Part shown: piece after piece, positions 23,546 to 34,380 of the stretch
Position numbering within the stretch: the stretch's first letter is position 1
How the letters are laid out: each line of letters opens with the position of its first letter
Origin: Zanthoxylum bungeanum
Taxonomy: Eukaryota > Streptophyta > Magnoliopsida > Sapindales > Rutaceae
NCBI GenBank assembly: GCA_019454045.1
Contig: SKCR01010147.1
Span: forward strand, 310,001-374,000
Reading direction: 5' to 3'
Length of the DNA: 64,000 bases
Translations under genes and position numbers: made by a program
Notes under the pieces: generated by a model
Seen by the model: only the letters and a program-made list of their open reading frames with translations
The model's database searches: none
Told to the model about the DNA's origin: nothing

Positions 23546-24497
23546 TGTTAGGGTTGGTGCTCGGAGTGCCAATCTGAATCGTATTTATGTCTGATTCATG
23601 AATACGAATAATTTCTTTTTCCATAATATTACTTATTTATGGTAGTACTTCTTGTTTTTATATACATATTCGATATAATTACGATTAGATTGAAACTTAA
23701 TAAGTTGTAGTGATATTTATATATTAGACAAAGACCCGATAATATATTTTGTAGTGCACAGTTACAAAGTAGTCTGTAATTGACAATGGGAAGTGTCACT
23801 ACTAGAAATATATTATCAAATAAAGTTCCTGGTCAAGATTTACTAACACGGATCGGTCATTAAAATTCGTTGAGACCAGTACATGTCGTATATTGAGACT
23901 TAGTCTGATGGTTTATCCCAATGAACCATGAGTCTTTGGAGACTCATATAGACATATAGGTGTTTATTTGATAAACACTGAATGACTCACCGGAGATTTC
24001 CTAATAGATGGTACACCAACGTTAATAGGAATCTTCTCGAGTCGAGTAGCATAGTGGTCCTTCGACTTGAGATACCACTATGGATATATGAATTATCCTC
24101 CACACTTTGATGGCAGTCACGTCACCGATCTATTTAGATCATACCTCTGTTTGTTCGTTGTGTGTGGATTGATGCTCATGATATCCTGTGAGTATCATAT
24201 AGAATTCGTCATTCCTGTGTTCATGGCATATGTATCATGTACGTATTTACGATCTAGTAAATCCATGACCGTGGTATACTTCGGAAGTGAGTTCCGAGTA
24301 TTATTTAGGGATCGTAAATTTGAAAGTCGACTATATTATACCTTAGGGATTTGACGTTCTTATCTATATCCTCGGTATAATATGGATAGTCTGTGACGGA
24401 TGAATTATACGTATGCAATAACCTCAACTTGCATAGTTTAGCAAGATTATCTGTGGTCGTCATAATTCATGAGTGGGTGAATTATGGACACGACAAC
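23546..24497 (+). repeat. Large copia LTR, truncated (LTR A)
   Basis: Starts TGTTAGGG after the PPT and matches LTR B (30102-30205 joined to 47306-48148) with scattered differences. It stops matching at 24497, so the downstream half of this LTR is missing. Confidence 0.85.
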
Positions 24498-25972
24498 TAT
24501 AGGTATTGGTACTAGATCTCCCGTCTAGTTATTTAAAATAGTGTTTAATGATTGTTTTGATATTTGATATCAGAACTTGTGACTATTGGATAGTTACTTG
24601 TTCTTTATAGACAATTATTTCATATTTTAATATGGCTAGTAGTGTCATTGATGAAGAGATAAATATTAAGAAAAATATTCGGTTAACTAAATAACTTAGA
24701 ACAGTGATTTATGAGATTTTATCACATAAGCATTAGATGCTTATTCTGTATGGTAAATGATGGTTTGATACGAGATCACACCATATATCCTTATCCATTT
24801 AATAAATATTGTATTCAGGAAGTGATTAAATCTCATTTGACAAATGATCTTCGTTGGACCATAAGATTTATTAAACTAATACATTATATGTATGTGGTTT
24901 AATGAATTATAAATTGCCTTGAGTAGTTTTCTTCACTTCGTAACTTGGTTAATGAGTAGTCATGACTTAGTTACGCATTTCTGAAAGAACACATATTGAA
25001 TGTCTTAAAAGGTTCGAGAACTTTCAATCTGTTTTAATGAAACGCGAATAGAATATTTAGACTAGTTCAAAGATATTCAATTTGAAGTTTTGAAAACTAT
25101 ATCCTTAAAATTCATACCGAGTCTTTGAATTGTTCAAAGATATTTGATATGATCAAACATATGAATTTATGACAATTATTTCTAAGAATATTCAATGACT
25201 ATGATTCTTACTCAATATTATTTTTCTACGATTCCATTGTGATGGAATTAGTCAGTGGGAGAAATCGAATCTTATGTGATTTGATTCGTTTGATATTGAG
25301 TATTACCGAATTAGTTTCAATACTCTTGGGGATATGCTCCAGTAACACTAATTCATCTTTTTAATTAAGGTTCCATTTGTTTCTACAGTTACGTATATGA
25401 TATGTATAGGTAGAAAGTTCGAATCTTGAAAAGTTTAAGATTTGAATTTTTATTTTGTATAATGGTTATATAATTGAAAAGTACTTGCGCCTCGAAGATA
25501 CAAGCAAAAGTTTATCATTTATTCTATTTAATGGAATATTGTATTTTATTTGATAGAATATTATATTTTATTTGATAGAATATATTTTCTACGATCTGGA
25601 GTAATAAAATTATTTTATTACTTGGTGTGTAACATCGGATGTTGACCATTGTAGAAAAGACTTGACTTATTGAAGTCAAATTTGAGAGTGATAGACTATA
25701 AATGGAACTACATAATTAAGAAGATGAAAAGACCCTTAGGCATCTTCCATATAAGTCCAATAGGATGTCAGAATCATTTGCGAAGTATTTGATACTTAAT
25801 GGTTCTGTTGTTTTCTTATCGAAGAAAATTATCCAATAACTTACAGTGGGAGCGATATTTGATATCGATCTCGGAAGTTAGCATTGAACCATAGATCTAA
25901 GATTTTTCGTAGCTTACTTCAATCAAGTCTTGAACTAGATTGAGCTTTCGTTATGAATCGTTCATAAAATGT
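24498..25972. other. Unassigned segment between copia LTR A and solo LTR
   Basis: AT-rich with no ORF longer than ~65 codons and no recognised domain. ATGGCTAGTAGTGTCATTGATG at 24631 could be a relic start, and CAGTGGGAG occurs at 25252 and 25845. By position it should be interior sequence of the large-LTR copia, heavily decayed or deleted. Confidence 0.4.
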
Positions 25973-26489
25973 GCAAATATAACGACCGGTAATTCTACTA
26001 TTGTTACTTTATACCACCGTGGTATTGCGGGACGAAGGTATCATAGCATAAATTATGTTGGGACACAGATATACTTAGGGAATGACTTTGGGGACAATCG
26101 GTAAATTCTTCGGGAATCTGATACGAGATTCTAATATATTTCATTCTGAATATCCCATGGTATTTGGTCCGTAACTTTCTCATAAAAATTTCGATCTTTA
26201 TAAATTTTATATCGTCAAAAATCTGAGACCGAGATCTACAACTTTCGCATTGAACATTTTTCTAAATTCGGACCAGAAATAGGTCAAAATTGCAAGTCAA
26301 AAATTCGGATGAATTGTGATTTCGGACCCAAATGGAAAAATCTCAAACTTTCTCCATTATTCTACACTTGTCCACACTATGCTTAATATCAATTAAGTCC
26401 AACTATATAAAGAGGGCTAATTTTCAATGTTTCAAGAATTGGAAGAGAAAAATAGGAAATGAAAACGTTAAGAAGAGAATGAGAGAAGA

Positions 26490-26545
26490 ATAAGAAGAAA
26501 GAAATAAAGAAAGAAAGAAAGAAAGAAAGAAATAGAAGAAAAAAA
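26490..26545 (+). repeat. GAAA microsatellite in the solo LTR
   Basis: A run of GAAA units just downstream of the TATA box, so it would lie in the transcribed leader. It opens a spurious Phe/Ser-rich frame on the other strand. Confidence 0.85.
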
Positions 26546-27682
26546 GAATAAGAAGGGCAATGGATTATGCCCATTCATCAAGCAAGATGGAAAAAGGAAC
26601 AAGGAAGATAGAAACAACCATGAAGGATGAAGAAGATCCAACAAAATAAGGTAAAGAATCTTGACCTAAAATTTGAAAAATTGTGAAATCCTGATTAAAT
26701 AAGTATTTGTTGATGGTAGTGGCATGTTATGGTTTGGGCATTAATGATTGATATGAGAGGAATTGGATATAAGATTGAGTGTTCAATATTTTTGGATAAT
26801 CTTAAGTATTAGTGAAATTGTAGGACCAATGATGTTAGGAAGTATTTTGAAGATGAGAATTGATGGTGTTTAATGAGGATTTTTGTTGTGTGATTGTTTG
26901 GGGAATGTTTGGAAAAGATTACTAATAAAGGAATGAAAATTTAGGCCAGAAATTGGCCTTGCATCACGACGCAGAATGCCCCGCATCGCGACGTGATCTA
27001 GGAAATTACCCAGGAACGCCTTTGGTGTAAATCGTGTCGCAACGCGAAGGGTTTGTGAGTTGCGACGTGCAAGGCAAAAACTTGGACCCCTTTCTGGACG
27101 AGTTGCGTCACGACGCGCACTATCTTACGTCGCGATGCGCGGCCAACAAATGACCCGAATCAGTTTTACACCATCTAAGTTTCACCCAAATACGTTAGGG
27201 GCCACACAATAAGTCTTGTACCAACTCGTATGATCATTATACATCATGATGTATGTACGATGCCCTCAAAGTGATAACGCTGATTAGAATAAGCAAATTT
27301 TAGTGTAATTCTGAAAGAGTGTTTCTTAGTACATTACTAATATAGTTTATCCAAATGAAGATCATCGCAGAAATCAAAGTTTCCTCAGCAAGCGAATACT
27401 GCCAGCCAGATTTCCTAACTGTGAGTGGACACTATTTTTTAAAAAAACTGATTTTCATTATGTAATTTTTATATGAGACTTATATTTACGCATTTAGGGT
27501 GTTAGCCTGTTTGATCTCAGTTATTTATGGAATAATATACTTTTAAGAAATATTTTAGAAAAGCAATTTTAAAAGCTTGATATTTTTGATTTTTCGAGGC
27601 ATGAGGGAAAATCCACCTCAGTATGTAACTTGTACAGACCTGGAATTGATGGACTGGGACATGTGCTCATATAGAGGACTGT

Positions 27683-27967
27683 GGGGATGGCGATACGTAA
27701 TGCCCCCAGATCCTAGTGCATGGCTAGGGGGACGGCAATATGTAACGCCCCTAGACCCTGGATACAGAGCTTGGAGGGTATCATAGATCTGCACCCCCAT
27801 TCTAGTTTGTGGCTTGGGGGATGGCGATACGTAATGCCCCAAGACCACTAGTTTCAGGGACAGTAGTGGCATGTTTTGGGGGACGACGATACGTAACGCC
27901 CCAAAGTCATGGATTTGCACTGTTGGCTCCAGTTAGGGGTATGGGGGGACGGCGATACGTAACGCCA
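27683..27967 (+). repeat. Five copies of a 25-bp hairpin-forming motif
   Basis: Copies at 27683, 27727, 27816, 27878 and 27944. Consensus is GGGGGAYGGC, GATACGTAA, YGCCCC. The outer GGGG/CCCC and GGC/GCC can pair around GATACGTAA. Spacing is irregular (44, 89, 62, 66 bases), so this is not a simple tandem array. Confidence 0.85.
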
Positions 27968-28583
27968 TCATACGTCAATTTTTTCAGTCATAGCCCAGTA
28001 TTTTAGACATCAGATTTTCAGAAAAGAATTTTCAGAGATCAGATTTTAGAGACAGTTTTCAGAAAGGTTAAGAGATTTCAGAATATGTTTTTAGAAAAAA
28101 GTTTTCATATAAAGATATTTCTGAAATCTTGGTTTTAAAACCAAAAGCTTTTATATCAGTTTTCAGTTTTTTTCGTCCACTCACTTAGATCGAATAGCGA
28201 TCTAACTCCACCACCTCCAATTTCCTTGTTTTGTAGGTACTCTCGGAGGACGAGCTCGGGAGCACGGATACTGATGCAGTCACTAGGGCTTAGAGTCCAC
28301 CGGTGCTAGTCAGTTAAAGTGTGAGTCAGTCAAAATCAATTAAAAGTCTTGCATTAGTATTTGATTCTGAGGCGGTCACTGTAAAGTTTGTATTAAGTTC
28401 CAATTTCAGTTGTTGAGTCTATGTGTATTGACTTTGAGTTTGGGCTATGGTCCTACACATAGTATAATTAATTAAAGAAAATAATATTAGTATTTTTCTA
28501 TGATTAGAAAGTCAAAGGCTTATGGGGTTAGTACGGTCTACCCCTGCTGGTAACATCTCCTAGATCGGGGATGTTACAGCAAA

Positions 28584-30101
28584 TTATTTACGCAGCAAAA
28601 GCAAAGTGAGCTTAATAAAGGTTTGACTTTTAGAGTCTGACAGTGAGAAAATTTATACTCAGCAATCTATTATAGATTCTTAGAAAACTTATCTCTAGTC
28701 GCACTAATTATACAATTAAGGATCTGTTGGTTAATATTGATATTAAACTATGTATTTTGGCTAAAGAACACAAAGTGGAATTCCTGAATGGTTTCTTCGA
28801 ATAAGAGATCCATTGTGGTTTCTTTGTTTGAAGAGTTCATTCTAGAATGGCCCAGGAGTTTGTATTATGCTAAGATCACAGTTTGATATACAAGCTTATA
28901 GAGCTTATTGTAGACTCGGGTGAGCTTTCCGGAAATTTTTGTTTTCTAATTTTGATTACAGTCAGATTTTCTGATTTTATCAAAGCATAGAGAATACACA
29001 TGTGATAGTAAGGTTAATGGGAGCGTACATATTTCTTTCTTGTGTTGTATATCCTAACGACATTATCATTATTAATGTAATAATGAAATGTTTGTGAGGT
29101 AAAAGGTTTACCTAAGTATTCTTTTCTCCTTGAAAGCAGTGGGAGTAGTCTCTGTTATATTCGATATAAAGTTTTATATATGATTTAAAACAAAAGACTT
29201 ATGAGATACTCTCATTGGTTGTGCATTAGATATGATATAATAAAGGACACAACAAGACTAACTGTGTGACAATTAGTATAACTGTTTGACAGTTAGTATA
29301 ACTATTTGACAGTTAGTGTGTCTCTTGTATATAGTATTCATCTTTCGTAAATGATGATTCCTTTGTCGAAAGAGAAATTGATTAGAATGTCTGGTCAATC
29401 TTATGCATCATAGGATGATAGCATAATGAATACTATATTATGTACGATTAAAGATATCAATTTAATCGTAATTGTTATGAGCTATTTTGATACCTTGTTA
29501 ACCATAGGATGGGTCTTGAAACATGTTCTTTGTTATCTTTGAGATATTAAGAACGAGTTTCTCATTCATGGAGAATATAATCCGCAACCACTAGGGTCAG
29601 ATTAGTTTTGAGTCTAATTATGACGTTAGATGGTCTACGTCATAAAGAGTCGGAAAAGATGCAGTGGGAGTGTCACGGTTGATTCTACTGTAATAGTGGA
29701 ATTAGTTGTAACTTATAAAGTATTGACTTATGAAGTATTGACTTATGAAGTTGCATAGTGACCTTATAGATTAAAAGTTTTGATATTAGTATTGTGCTTG
29801 CGGTTGTCTCATAATATTTGGATTTGATCTCTAAATACATAGACAACTCAGTAACTGTAGCACAATATTGATGTCGTATCTGAGTCATATTGATGTATAA
29901 CTTAGGTTATACAATATATGAATGATGTTGGCTAAGGGAAATGATTGGGTTTGTTGGACAAACTCAATATGTTATAGCGGGCTTACATGTTGTTCCCTAC
30001 CTCTTGAGTGCTAGATCAGCTCTTGAGGACCATGCGTATGTAATACATATTTATATGTGTATATGATATCGTGGATTGGCACTAGAGCAAGTGGGAGAAA
30101 T
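28584..30101 (+). pseudogene. Large-LTR copia, RT and RNase H remnant (copy B)
   Basis: Plus strand. KVEFLNGFFE near 28780 matches the RT block DVKTAFLNGNLEE, and VVYPNDIII near 29050 sits where YVDDI is expected. LKHVLCYL and NEFLIHGEYNPQPLGSD near 29520-29600 precede RNase H. PPT GCAAGTGGGAGAAA lies at 30087-30100. Stops occur throughout. Compared with copy A it has an extra 22-base unit (GTTAGTATAACTNTTTGACA) near 29285 and a duplicated TATTGACTTATGAAG near 29722. Confidence 0.75.
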
Positions 30102-30205
30102 TGTTAGGGATGGTGCTCGGAGTGCCAATCCGGATCGTATTTATGTCTGATTCATGAATACGAACAATTTCATTTTCCATAATATTACTTATTTATGGTT
30201 GTACT
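30102..30205 (+). repeat. Large copia LTR B, first 104 bases
   Basis: Starts TGTTAGGGATGGTGCTCGG, matching LTR A, and is cut by gypsy-2 at 30205. It resumes at 47306. Confidence 0.9.
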
Positions 30206-30969
30206 TGTACGTGCTAAATTTGGGCCAAAGTATATTTTCATCTTTTCGCCATATGTCTAGCCCAACACTTTCTTATAGCCTGAATCTGAGGCTAAGATTG
30301 GGCCAAAGATTTGAACTCATCTCGGACCCAATTAAAGATTTTAGGGCATCCTATTGGTCCTTCGAATGGGTCCCTCACTGAAAAACATCACATCAACTGA
30401 TGTATCCTATTTTTTAAACACAAAATATAATTTCACATGCTAAGATTCTTAATTACCGAAAGATGAAGTCTTGAACATGTTGTGGGCCCTGTCGCCAGAG
30501 ATATCAGCACATTGTAGATCCCACCATCACGTGTACAACTCCTATTACAACTATAAAGTAACGCATTTCAACCTATAAATATAGGGGAACTGAACATACA
30601 GGTCATTGAAGTCAGAGCTTTCCAACATAAGCTCTCAGAGCTTTATTTTCTCACAGGAGAGCTTGACCTCTCTCTCAGACAAGCTTCTGTTCTCTGACAC
30701 AAGCCTTCTGAGCTCTCCATTCCTTTAAACACTTGTCACCGCCTTCACGGCCACCCAACGAAGTCAAGGTAACAACAAACCTTGCTTTCACATTTTACTC
30801 ATTTACAGCTCATTTCATACTACTGACTTGAGCGTCGGAGTGCCCCCGGCACCCACCACACCGGTGGGAAGTCTACTCCCGCTCACTCTACCTTTGTCTT
30901 GCAGGATCGCTAGTGCCCCAAACCTACAAATTCTCGATTGTGGACCTCGGCCGAAAACCAGCATCCATA
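30206..30969 (+). repeat. Gypsy-2 5' LTR
   Basis: Starts TGTACGTGCTAAATTTGGGCC-like text and ends AGCATCCATA before the PBS. TATA box CTATAAATATAGGGG lies near 30572, followed by an R region rich in CTCTCAGAGCTT words. The right LTR at 46542 has the same length. Confidence 0.92.
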
Positions 30970-30972
30970 ATT

Positions 30973-30989
30973 TGGCACCCACCGTGGGG
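30973..30989 (+). other. Gypsy-2 primer-binding site
   Basis: TGGCACCCACCGTGGGG, one change from the TGGCGCCCACCGTGGGG PBS seen in gypsy-3 at 61785. Confidence 0.85.
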
Positions 30990-31051
30990 CCTTATCGATT
31001 CATAACAGGCGAAGATCTCTCATCTTACAACTATCAAAAGCACAATCATTT

Positions 31052-31480
31052 ATGGCTTCTAGCAATGAACAAACACCGGATCCAGTAGCATCACAGCTAG
31101 CCATACTCCAGGATAGATTGCAAACTTTGGAAGAGGAAAACCAAACCATGCGAAACTCCAACATAAACCTTCAAAAACAGTTTGAGTTAATTTCATCCAC
31201 ATCTCAGAATCATAATACCCCAGTTCAACCCAACAACCATGCCACTCCATCTAATCTCTTGGGAGCATTCAACGAAGTAGCAGATGAAAATCCATCAAGT
31301 GACAGTACCCCAAAGAATCTCCCAATTTCCCCAATCGACCGATCACAATAAGTTACATCTTCCATGCAAAAGGAAATGCAGGAGCTCAAAAGAGCAATTC
31401 TCTCCAGTCTACCTGAAATAGGATTAAAAGAAAAGCTTAACCAAGATAACATCAGACACTCATTCCTTACAAATCATCAG
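31052..31480 (+). pseudogene. Gypsy-2 gag-like N-terminal ORF
   Basis: ATG 31052 opens a frame of 99 codons with a coiled-coil segment (LAILQDRLQTLEEENQTM, residues 17-34) and an Asn/Pro/Ser-rich linker. After a stop at 31349 it resumes with KEMQELKRAIL. Position right after the PBS and the coiled-coil N-terminus suit a Tat-type gag start, but the capsid core and zinc knuckle were not found. Probably a truncated gag. Confidence 0.55.
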
Positions 31481-32554
31481 TTCCCAATAAAGCCGAAGGA
31501 TAGCCATATTCTCCATATGACATGGATGAATTTCTATTAACTCTAGAGTACATATAAAGAATGGCATCTTCTCCATACGACATGGAAAATGATTACCTCC
31601 TCCAGACTACGTATAAGGATCATCATCAAGTTCTCACTACATGTGAAGATTGTCATGTTGTCCATACGACAAGATTGATGGCTATCAAATCCAGACGGCA
31701 TAGATGGATTATCACCATTTCTGGATAACATAATAAGATTATCATTTTCTCCATTCCACATTGATGGAATTTCATTTACTCCAGACGACATTAGTGGATG
31801 ATTATCTTCTCCAGACGACACGGGTGAATTTCAATCCCTTTCATACGACATGAAAAAAATGTCATCTTTTTCAGATGATGTTAAAAGGATTCTCATCTCC
31901 TCCAGAGGACATTTCATCTTTTCCACACTACATGAAAGAATAAAGGAGCCGAGCGATTTGGTATTGGAGACATGGGAGCGCATTTAGTAGAAGGGATGAA
32001 AATACTGCTGGTTGGCATATTGGGATATCCTGGAATCAGGTTCTTGATATTGGAGGTCGGAGGTTGAGTATTGATGTCCAAAGCATAAAATTTATTTATC
32101 TCTTGCATGGAAGAGAGTGATTCATCAGATCCAACTCTTATCTCCAAAGCCATGGTTCCAGCCAACCCTCAAATAACAACTATGAAAATTCTTACACTCC
32201 CACTCAGGCGATGCCAACCATAAACCACCAACATGGACAGACTACCTCTATGACGAGCCCTCATGACACACAATATAGTCCATACATGACCTATACATGC
32301 GTGAATAACAACCTAGATACCACCTTGAGAAATGACACTACACCCCTTCATGCAGAAAAAGATAAACGACATATACCCATTAGGGAATAAACCACCACGA
32401 ATGAGTTCGATGAGAATTCAGTCAGATTGCGCCAGCCACAGCCAACATACATGCTCCCATTAACGCATCCAAACAAGACTATCCACAAGCTTCAAACATA
32501 AGTCCAATAAATAACGGCAAACACACTGCATCCAAATTGAATGAGACTATGCCC

Positions 32555-32974
32555 TTAGAGGTAGGCGACAACGTGATTGAAGCCAGTGTGCATGCTGCCA
32601 ATGAGAGTCTTCCATATGTTAATATTGCGAGAAAGGCGAGCCCTAGTGGTCTTTTTCTTTACTCGACAACACTTATATTTATTCACGTTGAAATCTTTCT
32701 CGCCCATGCTACATTCACGTGTCTGAGGACTATTTTCTTCACTATCACTATCCTTGTTCTTATCGTTTGCCAAGGTATGATATATGTAAAGGTTGGGGCT
32801 GAATGGTCCACGGTCATGCTCGGTATGCTCTTGGTCCATGTGGTCCTCGGCATTGGAGGCTGGAACAATGTTACACTCCATATTACATGGAGTGTAGTCG
32901 CATACAGAAGTGAAATCCACGTGGTCCGGGGAGAGATAATTTTTGGGCCCAGTAGATGTTTTATTACCTTTCAT
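32555..32974 (-). CDS. Hypothetical antisense ORF in gypsy-2
   Basis: 139 codons on the strand opposite to the element. Composition looks protein-like: an acidic patch DKNKDSDSEENS about residues 71-82, then MGEKDFNVNKYK and a basic stretch RVKKKTTRARLSR. No family recognised. Tat-lineage gypsy elements are known to carry extra antisense ORFs, so it may be one. It may equally be chance, since two other frames are also open here. Confidence 0.25.
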   Translation of the reverse strand: MKGNKTSTGPKNYLSPDHVDFTSVCDYTPCNMECNIVPASNAEDHMDQEHTEHDRGPFSPNLYIYHTLANDKNKDSDSEENSPQTRECSMGEKDFNVNKYKCCRVKKKTTRARLSRNINIWKTLIGSMHTGFNHVVAYL

Positions 32975-33103
32975 CTGCTCGACTGGAAGGTCCTCACAAA
33001 TTATGCAACAGGCCGAGTGGGTTGTCGCTTAGTGCATGGACAGATTTTTCTCGGGTATAGCATGGAGTGGTGAACTGCTTGGTCGGGCTCTCATCCGTGG
33101 AAT

Positions 33104-33472
33104 ATGGCACTTCTAACTGCTCCACGTCAACGTTGTTTACCGTCGCACATGCACCACGAAAATTTTTATCAAGTTGTTATTCAAGAGGATGGATGGCTAA
33201 TGTTTGGGAGTCGAGAGGTTGACAGTAGGTTTTGGGCTAGGAAATCTCATTTTGGGTCTTGGAAATTGGTGTCATTATTGCCCAAGCTAATAGAAGGGAC
33301 AAACATGCTATCCCATATCAAATATTGCACTGAGTGGCTGCCCAAGTATGTGAAGAAAGGCATCCCACATCGTCCAGGAACCAAGACCTCAGGCAGAAAA
33401 CAAAGCAATCAGCCAAAAAATAAGTCCAGCAAAGCACAACACTTCCACGAGCATACAGAAGACAAACCCTGA
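33104..33472 (+). CDS. Hypothetical ORF in gypsy-2
   Basis: 122 codons ending in a Lys/Gln/Ser-rich tail (TKTSGRKQSNQPKNKSSKAQ). The middle contains DGWLMFGSREVDSRFWARKS and TEWLPKYVKKGIPHRPG. I do not recognise it. It lies downstream of the antisense ORF and upstream of the tandem-repeat region. Possibly captured or decayed coding sequence. Confidence 0.25.
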   Translation: MALLTAPRQRCLPSHMHHENFYQVVIQEDGWLMFGSREVDSRFWARKSHFGSWKLVSLLPKLIEGTNMLSHIKYCTEWLPKYVKKGIPHRPGTKTSGRKQSNQPKNKSSKAQHFHEHTEDKP

Positions 33473-34380
33473 GTCAATCATGCAATCAATTCAGGATGGT
33501 TCCAAGACATTTTAGGTATTCGGCATATTAGCTCAGCTCCCATTTGCTTTTGATTGTGGTAGGGAAGTTAGTATGATCATTTAAGATATCAAGCTTGCTT
33601 CTCACAACCAGACAAATATCATTCACCACATGCTCTTCAAGCTACACGATTGAGAAACCTTCCTCCAAATGAGCCACTCTACCTACAACTCATCCTAGAC
33701 AATGAAGCAACATAACATGTGTGAGTACTTGCAGTTGTCACATTCTACATGAAGAAAACGTATCCTTCGTAAATATATCACCATATTGTCCATTCAACTG
33801 AGAAAATTGATGAACGGATCCAACTTGCTCACTCAACAAAGCAACCAAACAATAGTGTATAACAATAAAAGAGTAAGTCAGTTGACATGATGTATGCAAA
33901 ATCTCGGCACTAGGTGAATGTGTGGCATTCAGCATGACACAAATGAAAAGCTTGGCACTAAGTGAGTCAGCCACTCAACACCACACATGTGAAGGCTTGA
34001 GGGAAAGATCCTATTTGACACAACAAGTCCAATGATAATTGAACATGCATGTATAAGAAGTCCATTCGACACAACGTGATGATGGTCAAATGGATTTCTT
34101 CCTTTATTCCAAAATATTTTAATTTCAAGAACACTTGTAGTATCATCTTATGTGGTCTCACTCGACATGTATGGGATGATAAAACATCTTGTTCATTTAA
34201 TTCCCAAACAACAAGGTGAAAGGCCATCGACCCGTGATGCATGGAGAAATTGCCATCTCTTCCTCAGGCGACATGAAAGGTTAGTCATTATCTCTATGCT
34301 ACGTTGATTTAATAAATCCAAACTTCAGACTACATAAGGAATCTTTTATCATGCCTAGTAGAATGAAGAACTCTCTTGGA

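Larger units (their letters stand above)
25978..28578 (+). mobile_element. Solo LTR of a Ty3/gypsy element, TSD GCAAA
   Basis: A 2601-bp segment starting TATAACGACCGG (from the usual TGTAACGACC) and ending GGGGATGTTACA. It is flanked by exact GCAAA copies (25973-25977 and 28579-28583). A TATA box, TATAAAGAGGGC, lies at 26405. The end phrase and the ACGATACGTAACGCC motifs resemble LTRs of plant Tekay/Del-type chromoviruses. No interior is left, so it is a solo LTR sitting in copia sequence. Confidence 0.88.
31481..34380. other. Gypsy-2 interior without recognised domains
   Basis: 31550-31920 contains dispersed copies of words like CTCCAGACGACAT and CTCCATACGACAT. No pol motif is seen. Two frames stand out and are listed separately (32555-32974 minus; 33104-33472 plus). 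Confidence 0.5.

Noticed and set aside
26389..26574. Phe/Ser-rich small membrane-like ORF on the minus strand
   Set aside because: Made by the GAAA microsatellite within a solo LTR.
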